A stretch of DNA of 9,452 nt from Planctomycetota bacterium (GTDB taxonomy: Bacteria > Planctomycetota > Planctomycetia > Pirellulales > Pirellulaceae). Position numbers and translations under genes: made by a program. The stretch is from positions 1 to 9,452 of the forward strand of contig JAHWKS010000127.1 of the NCBI GenBank assembly GCA_019347795.1. Direction: 5' to 3'. The notes under the pieces are model-generated. The model searched no databases. It was given only the letters and a program-made list of their open reading frames with translations, and was not told the origin of the DNA. Of the stretch, positions 1-5,356 are shown piece by piece. Within the stretch, counting starts at the first letter, position 1, and each line of letters starts with the position of its first letter.

Positions 1-27
1 TGTCTAGTCACCAACCCCCCCGGCAGC

Positions 28-58
28 AAGGTAGCGCAATTTGGCGCTACCTTTCCTT
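28..58 (+). terminator. Probable intrinsic terminator of a gene left of the window
   Basis: A perfect 10-bp inverted repeat, AAGGTAGCGC (28-37) and GCGCTACCTT (44-53), encloses the 6-nt loop AATTTG. On the + strand it is followed by TTTCCTT, a broken T-tract. On the - strand the flank is GC-rich, so termination should act on rightward transcription. No gene for it to terminate is visible, so the gene would end before base 1. An open frame runs through 1-57 to a TAG at 58-60, but it lies inside the hairpin and is too short to judge. Confidence 0.6.
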
Positions 59-143
59 AGAGGGGTGTGTTCGGTGGGCAAAAACTTCTCCTTCGCCTCC
101 GGCGGCTTTCCTGAGAGACAAAATAGCCTCACCCATTCTATCT

Positions 144-180
144 AGTTCCGGCAACATGCTTCCAACTTCCGGCAAGAAGC
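144..180 (+). repeat. Imperfect tandem direct repeat, 21-bp period
   Basis: Two 16-bp copies, 144-159 (AGTTCCGGCAACATGC) and 165-180 (ACTTCCGGCAAGAAGC), match at 13 of 16 positions and share the exact core TTCCGGCAA. The 21-bp period is two helical turns, which suits a protein-binding site. Two copies are too few to call it an iteron array. It could be chance in GC-rich DNA. Confidence 0.35.
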
Positions 181-452
181 GTAAAACTCGCGATACTGTA
201 TGTAAGTATACCAATTGCCGCGGCGCCGTCAAGCCTCCCGAGAAAAAATCTTTCTGCTGCGAAGCGGGCGATGATTGGCGGCCCCCCACCGCTCGCCAAT
301 CCGCGATTTTTCTTGACTCGGGGCAATTCGACCCTGATCGAATCAGAATTCCGCTACCCCCACGTACTCAACCGCGGGGGGTCGTGGCGTCCGCAGCCCC
401 CTGGAGGGAATTTCCGACCTGCTTTCCACCGAGTCCGCGCGGCAACGCGGCG

Positions 453-606
453 ACGTTAACCGGACCGACCGGTCCGCATAAATCGCCGCCCCGTGCAGCC
501 AAGTTCGTCGCAACCAACTACAATTGCGAACGTTACGGCCGATTCCGTTCCCGGCCGAATCACGTTAAACGGACCGGAACGGGACGTTATACAGGTCCGT
601 GTAAAC
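453..606 (+). repeat. Duplicated ACGTTAAnCGGACCG / GGTCCG module upstream of the split gene
   Basis: ACGTTAACCGGACCG (453-467) recurs as ACGTTAAACGGACCG (562-576), 14 of 15 identical and 109 bp apart. In each copy the CGGACC part is followed by its inverted partner: CGGTCCG at 470-476 and GGTCCGT at 594-600. Each partner is then followed by a similar A-rich tail, CATAAAT (477-483) and TGTAAAC (600-606). The second copy is longer because about 16 bp separate its arms, and those contain a further ACGTTA (584-589). Another ACGTTA lies at 530-535. The arrangement ends about 30 bp before the ATG at 635, so it could be a pair of operators, or remnants of a dispersed non-coding repeat. Confidence 0.45.
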
Positions 607-634
607 AAGAGTCGGCGACACGAGAGTAGCGTCG

Positions 635-1091
635 ATGCACATTCCCGACCTGCAGCTGTGCCGGTATCACAATGGGCCGCTGGACGCTGACAGTTGGGCC
701 GTCCCGCTTCGTGCAGTCGGCTGGCTCGAGCATCCGCACAGTTATACCCAAGGACCCGTACCGTTCGGATTTGCCGACAAATTGGGGTCGCTGGTGAAGC
801 AGATGCGCGAAGCGTTCCCGCAATACGTGTTCCGCGGCGCGATGGACTGGAGACAATGAGGTCTACGCATCGCCCAGTGGCGTCGTTCACTACGTTGGAG
901 CGCACGGATATTTACCGCCGCCATCGTTCGTCAGCGCGGTCTTGCGATGTCCGCCCTGTGATTCGGCGGAGTATCTTGAAGCACTGCGCATCGTTAACGC
1001 GGGAGAGGTTTCTCCAGTCGAGTCGCATCAAGCGTACTCTGCGCGGGTGCGACGAGAGCTTCAGGCAGCGGCAGAGAGGAGGAACAAGTGA
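635..1091 (+). pseudogene. Frameshifted small protein of unknown function (VGWL...HYxxAHxYxPP family)
   Basis: Two protein-like halves lie in different frames. The first (from ATG 635) begins MHIPDLQLC, includes AVGWLEHPHSY and runs to a TGA at 857-859. The second continues in the next frame, from around 846-858 to the TGA at 1089-1091, and contains TGDNEVYASPSG, HYVGAHGYLPPPSF (888-929) and LRCPPCDSAEYLEAL, with a charged helical end. Joined, they give about 150 residues. From memory they match a small uncharacterised family, common in planctomycetes, that starts with a PDL...VGWL block and has HYxxAHxYxPP..F..AVxxCPP near its end (possibly DUF7919; the number needs checking). The HxCxxC pair I recall between the blocks is absent, so the lesion may be larger than one base. 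A pseudogene, a sequencing error or a +1 recoding event are all possible; no known slippery site is evident. A weak GAGAG at 622-626 could serve the ATG. Confidence 0.62.
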
Positions 1092-1152
1092 CGTCGTGCC
1101 AGCCGCCGAACAACGCGATGCAGACGGACAAAGTCAAGCTGTCACGCCTTTT

Positions 1153-1175
1153 GCTGGCGCAATAGCCGCGCCAGC
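1153..1175 (+). terminator. Hairpin, possible weak terminator after the split gene
   Basis: A perfect 8-bp inverted repeat, GCTGGCGC (1153-1160) and GCGCCAGC (1168-1175), encloses the 7-nt loop AATAGCC. It sits 61 nt after the TGA at 1091 and 36 nt before the next ATG. Downstream on the + strand is TTGCCTTTGCC, only loosely T-rich, so classical intrinsic termination is uncertain. It may instead be a leader structure of the gene at 1212. Confidence 0.35.
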
Positions 1176-1211
1176 TTGCCTTTGCCGCTGATCCCGAGAC
1201 GTTAGGGCCAT

Positions 1212-1598
1212 ATGAGTGCACCACTGACTGAATTCGCCGGTGAAGTCGCACGCATAAAAAGGGCGGCCATCGCACATCATCGCCGCGTCAACCGCGCCCT
1301 TGTGGTTTTATTGATCGCAGGTGTTATCGTCGGAGCTGCAGTATGGTTCATCGCAGACCCAAGGGATCGTGACGATATCCATGCCGCGGCCGCTATGGGG
1401 CTCGGCCTTGCCACCTTCTTCCTCGGAGGCCTTCTCTGCCGAATGGTCTTTCGCAAGCCCAGCGCAAGGTGTCCCCAGTGTGGATGTGACTGGAACATCG
1501 AGAGCGAGAATGATGCGCAAAAATGGCTCACATGGCACTGCTGCCCTGGCTGTGGATTGACGATGAGCGAAGATGCTGGCCCCGCGGAGAAGCCTTAA
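1212..1598 (+). CDS. Small membrane protein with C-terminal zinc ribbon, unknown function
   Basis: The 128-residue product starts with a short basic cytoplasm-like segment (1-28). Two predicted membrane helices follow, at about 29-47 (ALVVLLIAGVIVGAAVWFI) and 58-80, joined by a short charged loop rich in Asp and Arg. The tail carries two CxxC pairs, C87-PQ-C90 and C111-PG-C114, with extra Cys at 92 and 110; this spacing fits a treble-clef or zinc-ribbon zinc site. With two helices, the N terminus and the zinc ribbon should be on the same side, probably cytoplasmic. I do not recognise a named family. ATG 1212 is the natural start; the upstream TTAGGG is only a weak Shine-Dalgarno match, and an ACGTTA (1199-1204) overlaps it. 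The gene is convergent with the cytochrome gene. Its codon pattern and domain logic support a real gene, but it could be lineage-specific. Confidence 0.72.
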   Translation: MSAPLTEFAGEVARIKRAAIAHHRRVNRALVVLLIAGVIVGAAVWFIADPRDRDDIHAAAAMGLGLATFFLGGLLCRMVFRKPSARCPQCGCDWNIESENDAQKWLTWHCCPGCGLTMSEDAGPAEKP

Positions 1599-1605
1599 CC
1601 GTGCT

Positions 1606-1673
1606 GCACCTGACACCGGCCGCCGTACGGTCCAGCGCGGCGCTCCGTCTCTTGCAGCGGCCGGTGCAAGTGC
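1606..1673. terminator. Large inverted repeat in the convergent gap, possible bidirectional terminator
   Basis: The 77-nt gap between the two converging stop codons is nearly filled by an inverted repeat. The main arms are CACCGGCCGC (1614-1623) and GCGGCCGGTG (1657-1666), a perfect 10 bp. Outside them GCAC (1606-1609) can pair with GTGC (1670-1673) across a small internal loop. The 33-nt loop holds a smaller palindrome, AGCGCGGCGCT (1634-1644). There is no T-tract on either side, so factor-independent termination is not assured. Position and symmetry nevertheless suggest a shared transcript end. Confidence 0.45.
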
Positions 1674-1675
1674 TT

Positions 1676-3547
1676 CTATCGTGCTGCTTTGCGGAGCCAG
1701 GCGGCGGTGTGGAGGAGGGGTTGGCCGCCGTAGGTTTGGGCGAAGGATTGGTCGAACGCGGCGCCGCGCTTGAGGGCGCCGAGCAGGGCGTCGAATTTCC
1801 TCGCGTCGCTCATCAGGAACTTGACAAAGCTGTAACTGGCGATGGCGGCCGCCTCCGGCGGAAGGTTGCCCTGAAGGAAATCGCCGGGAGACCGCATCGA
1901 AGAAAGGACGGTGCGAAGGTTCTCATCCCATGACATCACCCGCGGGTCGGAAGAGGCGATTCGCGAGGCGGCCACGCGGGCGGCGCCTTCGCGGAACCAG
2001 TGGGGCGACTCGCCCAGGCTGGCGATGTAGGCGCCCGCCGCCTGCTGCGCGATCAACGCCTCCAGCGAATACTCATCCCGCTGCGGAGCGATCAAGGCGC
2101 CGTAGGCGTCGATCGTGTCGAACCGCCAGTGGCCGCGCCATTCGCTGGGTAATTCGCGCTTCTCGACCATCTGGCCGAACTCGCTATAGTCGTACCGGCC
2201 GGCGAAGACGAACAGCGTGATGCGTCCTTTCACCAGCGGCTTGTCGGCCGGCGCCTTAAAAATCTCGGCGATCTGCGGGACCAGGGCCTCGGCTTTCTGG
2301 CCGATGTCGGCCAAGGTGTTATCGCCGACGTTCCCGACGAGAAGGAAATTCTCGGTCTCCGCCCGGTTCATCTCGATGTTGGGCATTCCCAGCCGCCAGT
2401 TCTGCTCGGCGAGCTTTTCCCGCTCCTCGCTGAGCTGGGCGTGATCGGCATGCGCGGCCCGGTAGAGATCGGCGACCCGCTTCACGTCGGTCATCGGATC
2501 GGGACCGTCGAACTTGGCGCCTTCGGCGATCCACGTCTCGAACCTGGCGATCAGCTCGTCGCTCAAAGGCGGACGACGCAGCGGCATGCGTTCGCCGGCC
2601 TGGCCCTTGAGTTTCTGCACGAGCAAGCTCTCCGCCGGCTTGCCGGGGACGACAGGCGGACCGCTGTCGCCGCCGTTGAGCAAGCCGCGGAACGTGGTCA
2701 TGTTCAAATCGCCTGCCGGCCGCTGGCCGTAGCCGTGGCAGTTGGCGCATTCCTGGACCAGGACCGGAGCGATGTCGCGCGAAAAGCTGACCGTCTCGTT
2801 GCCGGTGGCGGCGGCGACTTCGACTTTTATTGCCTCCTGCGGCGAGGCGGCGCCGGCGAGGCTCGCCAGACTCGCGTTGGGGCTGGCGCCGTCGAACCTG
2901 GCGCCTTCATCAATCCACCTCCGCAGCGAGGCGAATTCCTCGGCCGTCAGCTTGCCGCCGCCGCGGGGCATGTCGCCGCTTTCGATCACCTCGACGATGC
3001 GGCTCCCGGCCGAGTCGCCCGGGAACACCACCACGCCGTCGGGCGGGCCTTTCATCAGATCGGCGAAGGTGGCCATCGAGAACCGCCCCTTCTGATCGTT
3101 GATATGACACCGCCCGCACTTGGAAACCAGCATCGGCGCCACGTCCTTCACAAAGCTGCCGCCGCCGCTCGCGGGCGAATCGGGCGAGTTGGCCGGCGCC
3201 GCCATCGGCTTCTTGAGCGCGGGCAGCCGCACGCCTTCCAACGCCAAGAGGGCGTGAGCCCGGAGGAGGCGAGGATAAATCCCCTCCAGGAGCGAGATCA
3301 TGTCGGCGTCGCCGTCGGCGGTGAGCTTCTCGAACTCCGCCTGCACCTGGCGAAGCACCTCGCCGCACTCCTTGAAGTTCCCCTGCGTATAAAGATTCCC
3401 CGCCTTGCGAACGGCGATCTCCAACTGCCTCGCCTTCTCCTGCTGCTCCCTGGTCGGCGCCGCCGAAGCAATCGGAGCGATCAGGCCGATTGCCACACAC
3501 GCGGCCGCAATGACGCTTAGCACTTTCCAAACATTCACTGGCGCCAC
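1676..3547 (-). CDS. Secreted protein with two planctomycete-type cytochrome c domains and a peptidase-like C-terminal region
   Basis: The 623-residue product begins with a Sec signal peptide (about 1-29, hydrophobic core VIAAACVAIGLIAPI, then ASA). Residues 31-110 are helical. Two CxxCH haem sites follow: C144-GR-C147-H148 and C267-AN-C270-H271, each about 50 residues before a conserved MP (M193, M321) and a W(I)xEGAxFDG end. This is the layout of PSCyt1-like planctomycete cytochrome domains, so covalent haem c binding in the periplasm is expected. Residues 390-623 resemble the gluzincin (peptidase MA/DUF1570-like) architecture: a WFREGAARVAA segment (517-527) keeps a Glu, but the expected upstream HExxH is replaced by LIAQQAAGAY, so metal-dependent proteolysis is unlikely. 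The start is uncertain: GTG 3547 is used here, GTG 3538 is an alternative, and neither has a clear Shine-Dalgarno site. It lies 94 nt after the SUMF1-fold gene on the same strand. Electron-transfer partners cannot be read from the sequence. Confidence 0.92.
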   Translation of the reverse strand: MAPVNVWKVLSVIAAACVAIGLIAPIASAAPTREQQEKARQLEIAVRKAGNLYTQGNFKECGEVLRQVQAEFEKLTADGDADMISLLEGIYPRLLRAHALLALEGVRLPALKKPMAAPANSPDSPASGGGSFVKDVAPMLVSKCGRCHINDQKGRFSMATFADLMKGPPDGVVVFPGDSAGSRIVEVIESGDMPRGGGKLTAEEFASLRRWIDEGARFDGASPNASLASLAGAASPQEAIKVEVAAATGNETVSFSRDIAPVLVQECANCHGYGQRPAGDLNMTTFRGLLNGGDSGPPVVPGKPAESLLVQKLKGQAGERMPLRRPPLSDELIARFETWIAEGAKFDGPDPMTDVKRVADLYRAAHADHAQLSEEREKLAEQNWRLGMPNIEMNRAETENFLLVGNVGDNTLADIGQKAEALVPQIAEIFKAPADKPLVKGRITLFVFAGRYDYSEFGQMVEKRELPSEWRGHWRFDTIDAYGALIAPQRDEYSLEALIAQQAAGAYIASLGESPHWFREGAARVAASRIASSDPRVMSWDENLRTVLSSMRSPGDFLQGNLPPEAAAIASYSFVKFLMSDARKFDALLGALKRGAAFDQSFAQTYGGQPLLHTAAWLRKAAR

Positions 3548-3641
3548 CGTGGTTCGAGGCGAAAAGGATTCGGGGGATTTTTGGAGAGATTCCGCCGCGG
3601 GGCCGGAAATTATTGCGTGAAGGCAGTCTACTTGAAGCGAT

Positions 3642-4829
3642 CTACTGCTCTTCGGACAGCTCCTGGAGGGCGTCGATGAGCGTCTCGTCCACGATGCCCA
3701 ACACGCCGCGGCCTTCCAAGAGCCGCAGCTCGATGTCGGTCTTGATCGCCTCGACGTCGGGCTCCCAAAACCGAGCCATTTCCTCTCGCGGCGCCTTGTT
3801 CAGCGGGCGAACGATGCGGAAGCCGACCGCCCGCGACGGGTCCGAAGTGAACCACCACGGGCTGAGCGGCAAGTTGGGGTCGTCCGATTTCCACTCCTCG
3901 TCGTGCGAGCCCATCTTCGAGGCGCACCGGCAGGCCGAGGCGTCGTCATCCCACGAGCCGCCTTTGACCGTGCGGGGATAAGCCTTCGTGGGCCACATCA
4001 CGGCATCGGCCGCCTTGAGCTTTTTCCCTGCGAACCGCTTGTACCCGTATTCGGTGTATTCGTCGATGACCCACTCCCACACGTTGCCGTGCATGTCGTG
4101 AAGGCCGAAGGCGTTCGGCTTCTTCTGGCCGACCAGGTGCGGACCGCCGTCGGAGTTGTCGGCGTACCAGGCGTACTCATCGAGCTGGACCGGATCGCTG
4201 CCGAAGGAATAGGCCGTGTCGGCGCCGGCCCGGCAGGCGTACTCCCACTCGGCCTCAGTCGGCAGGCGATACTGCTCGCCGGTGATGCCGCTGAGCCACT
4301 TCGTGTACTGCTTGGCCGAAAGCTGCGTCATCGTGACCGCGGGAAGCTGCGGGTCCTCGCCGAACTCGAAGGTAATCGACGGCTCGTACAGCGCCGTCGG
4401 CACGGTGATCGCATCGACTTTGTTCTCATCGGTCACCAGCCGAACCTGCCGGGCCTGAAACTCTTTGAGCACGGTGTACAGCTTCATGAACTCCTTATAC
4501 TCGGCCCAGGAAACTTCGGTCTTCGCCATCCAGAACGGCTCGACCTGCACGGTGAACCGGGGACCTTCCACGTCGCTGCGGCCGGGCTCATCATCCGGGC
4601 TGCCGATCCTCGCCTCGCCGCCGGGGATGGGGATCATTTCAAACGAGACATCGCTCCCGGGAATCTTGACCGTGTACGGAACCATATAGCCGCGGTCGGT
4701 CTCGACGTACGGCCCTTTCTCGGGCTTCTCGGCCACCAGGCCGGGCGCCTCCGACTCCGCCGCCACGGCGGCCGCGGTCGAGATGAACAGCAGAAGCGAA
4801 GCGAGGATACGGAGCATTCGATGATTCAC
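3642..4829 (-). CDS. Secreted SUMF1 / formylglycine-generating-enzyme-fold protein, probably not a true FGE
   Basis: The 395-residue product has a signal peptide (about 1-24, core ILASLLLFISTAAAVAA). The FGE-sulfatase fold follows: MIPIPGGEARIGSP (65-78), FWMAKTEVSWAEYKEF (99-114), LPAVTMTQLSAKQYTKWL (162-179), YRLPTEAEWEYACRAG (187-202), FGLHDMHGNVWEWVID (241-256), VKGGSWDDDASACRCASK (288-305) and VGFRIVR (335-341). True FGEs use two active-site Cys, six residues apart when counted inclusively, after the GGS motif. Here the first position is Asp295 and only the second (C300) is Cys, so sulfatase activation is doubtful. A binding or other modifying role is more likely. Residues 345-395 form an acidic helical extension not usual for the family. 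A 30-residue segment around 120-150 also looks longer than typical. The start may be GTG 4829 (used here) or ATG 4817; both give a signal peptide and neither has a good Shine-Dalgarno site. It is likely co-transcribed with the downstream cytochrome gene. Confidence 0.92.
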   Translation of the reverse strand: MNHRMLRILASLLLFISTAAAVAAESEAPGLVAEKPEKGPYVETDRGYMVPYTVKIPGSDVSFEMIPIPGGEARIGSPDDEPGRSDVEGPRFTVQVEPFWMAKTEVSWAEYKEFMKLYTVLKEFQARQVRLVTDENKVDAITVPTALYEPSITFEFGEDPQLPAVTMTQLSAKQYTKWLSGITGEQYRLPTEAEWEYACRAGADTAYSFGSDPVQLDEYAWYADNSDGGPHLVGQKKPNAFGLHDMHGNVWEWVIDEYTEYGYKRFAGKKLKAADAVMWPTKAYPRTVKGGSWDDDASACRCASKMGSHDEEWKSDDPNLPLSPWWFTSDPSRAVGFRIVRPLNKAPREEMARFWEPDVEAIKTDIELRLLEGRGVLGIVDETLIDALQELSEEQ

Positions 4830-4860
4830 TCAAGGGTTCCGGGGCAGGCGCGGACAGTAC

Positions 4861-4889
4861 AAGCCCGCGGGAGCAAAGGCCGCTCCTAC
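4861..4889 (-). repeat. REP-like palindromic element (single copy in window)
   Basis: Read on the - strand, the element starts with GTAG, then has GGAGC and GCTCC arms (4882-4886 and 4870-4874) around a 7-nt loop, followed by the 8-bp palindrome CCCGCGGG (4864-4871) and CTT. A GTAG head followed by an imperfect GGAGC-type stem is the hallmark of bacterial REP/RAYT-associated repeats. Only one copy is seen here, so this is a resemblance and not proof. Confidence 0.4.
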
Positions 4890-5297
4890 TCTAGCTTACC
4901 AAGGGTCGAATTCCCCCGGCAACCGCTCGGGTCACGATCATGCCGCCGGTGTAGCCGCCGCGTCCCCGGACACCTCGGCTCGCGGTTCGGTCGGTTGGCT
5001 CGCTTTCAACCAAGCAAACGTCGCCGGGAGGCCGGAGTGGAACGTCGCGAGCCAACGCCCGGCGCGCGGCGTGAGCTTTTCGCAAACTTCACGGCGGCGC
5101 CGCCCATCTCTTTGAGTTCAGCCGATGATGCGCGCGGAACTGCCGCGCCGATTGCAAATCGCAACGCGGCAACCGTTTGGCGCCGGCGACCGGGGTGGAC
5201 GAGCGGAGCGTCGGCGATTGCAGGAATGAGATTCCGCCCATCGCACGGGAAGAGGCGCCGCGAAGCGGGAACGTCATTTGCTGAAACAGGGAGGATT

Positions 5298-5320
5298 GCC
5301 AAGCCGCGTTCGTGCTTGGC
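5298..5320. repeat. Inverted repeat upstream of the DUF4142 gene
   Basis: GCCAAGC (5298-5304) and GCTTGGC (5314-5320) form a perfect 7-bp inverted repeat with a 9-nt spacer, ending 36 nt before the ATG at 5357. It could be an operator or a leader hairpin. I see no T-tract after it, so attenuation by intrinsic termination is not supported. Confidence 0.4.
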
Positions 5321-5342
5321 GTCACCCCTCTCAGGATGCATC

Positions 5343-5350
5343 TAAGGAGA
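5343..5350 (+). promoter_or_regulatory. Shine-Dalgarno site fixing the DUF4142 start at 5357
   Basis: TAAGGAGA lies 6 nt upstream of ATG 5357, the best ribosome binding site in the window. It rules out the in-frame upstream ATG codons at 5312 and 5336, and the resulting protein begins directly with a well-formed signal peptide. Confidence 0.85.
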
Positions 5351-5356
5351 CCAACG

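Larger units (their letters stand above)
59..634. other. Repeat-rich intergenic region, no convincing gene
   Basis: This stretch has open frames on both strands, but their translations are rich in Arg, Pro and Thr, show no domain-like pattern, and overlap each other in conflicting frames. I see no tRNA or rRNA. It does hold small repeats: a 16-bp imperfect direct repeat at 144-180, a duplicated module at 453-483 and 562-606, and four copies of the hexamer ACGTTA between 453 and 589. The right part lies directly upstream of the split gene at 635 and probably contains its promoter. I could not pick out a credible -35/-10 pair. Confidence 0.5.
4830..5356. other. Divergent intergenic region, no convincing gene
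   Basis: These 527 bases separate the divergent SUMF1-fold and DUF4142 genes and should carry both promoters. Open frames exist on both strands, but their translations are Arg/Ala/Ser-rich and lack any domain pattern. One + frame is only the continuation of a shadow frame opposite the SUMF1-fold gene. Features I can support are a REP-like palindrome (4861-4889), a hairpin (5298-5320) and the Shine-Dalgarno site of the DUF4142 gene. No clear -35/-10 pair was found. Confidence 0.55.

Noticed and set aside
1..60. End of a protein-coding frame (TAG at 58-60)
   Set aside because: Only 19 codons are visible and they coincide with a perfect terminator-like hairpin. Frame openness over so short a stretch is not evidence.
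156..629. 157-residue open frame on the + strand in the left intergenic region
   Set aside because: The translation is Arg/Pro/Thr-rich without hydrophobic cores or motifs, and it overlaps other open frames and the repeat modules. GC-rich DNA readily gives such frames.
694..1191. 165-residue open frame on the + strand over the split gene
   Set aside because: It is a third frame over 635-1091. Its product is basic and motif-free, while the other two frames give family-like sequence.
2441..3520. 359-residue open frame on the + strand opposite the cytochrome gene
   Set aside because: The opposite strand encodes clear CxxCH cytochrome domains, so this is a codon-bias shadow.
5267..5300. GGGAAC as an ECF sigma -35 element for the DUF4142 gene
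   Set aside because: No matching -10 element (such as CGTC or TCTAA) is found 16-17 nt downstream.
5312..5314. ATG at 5312 as start of the DUF4142 gene
   Set aside because: It overlaps the inverted repeat, has no Shine-Dalgarno site and would put 15 residues before a signal peptide. ATG 5357 has TAAGGAGA at the right distance.
5006..5341. 111-residue open frame on the - strand in the divergent intergenic region
   Set aside because: The Arg/Ala/Ser-rich sequence has no motif and would overlap the leader and hairpin of the DUF4142 gene.
3903..5345. 480-residue open frame on the + strand
   Set aside because: It is a shadow opposite the SUMF1-fold gene running on into intergenic DNA. It is His/Arg/Gly-rich with no domain pattern.
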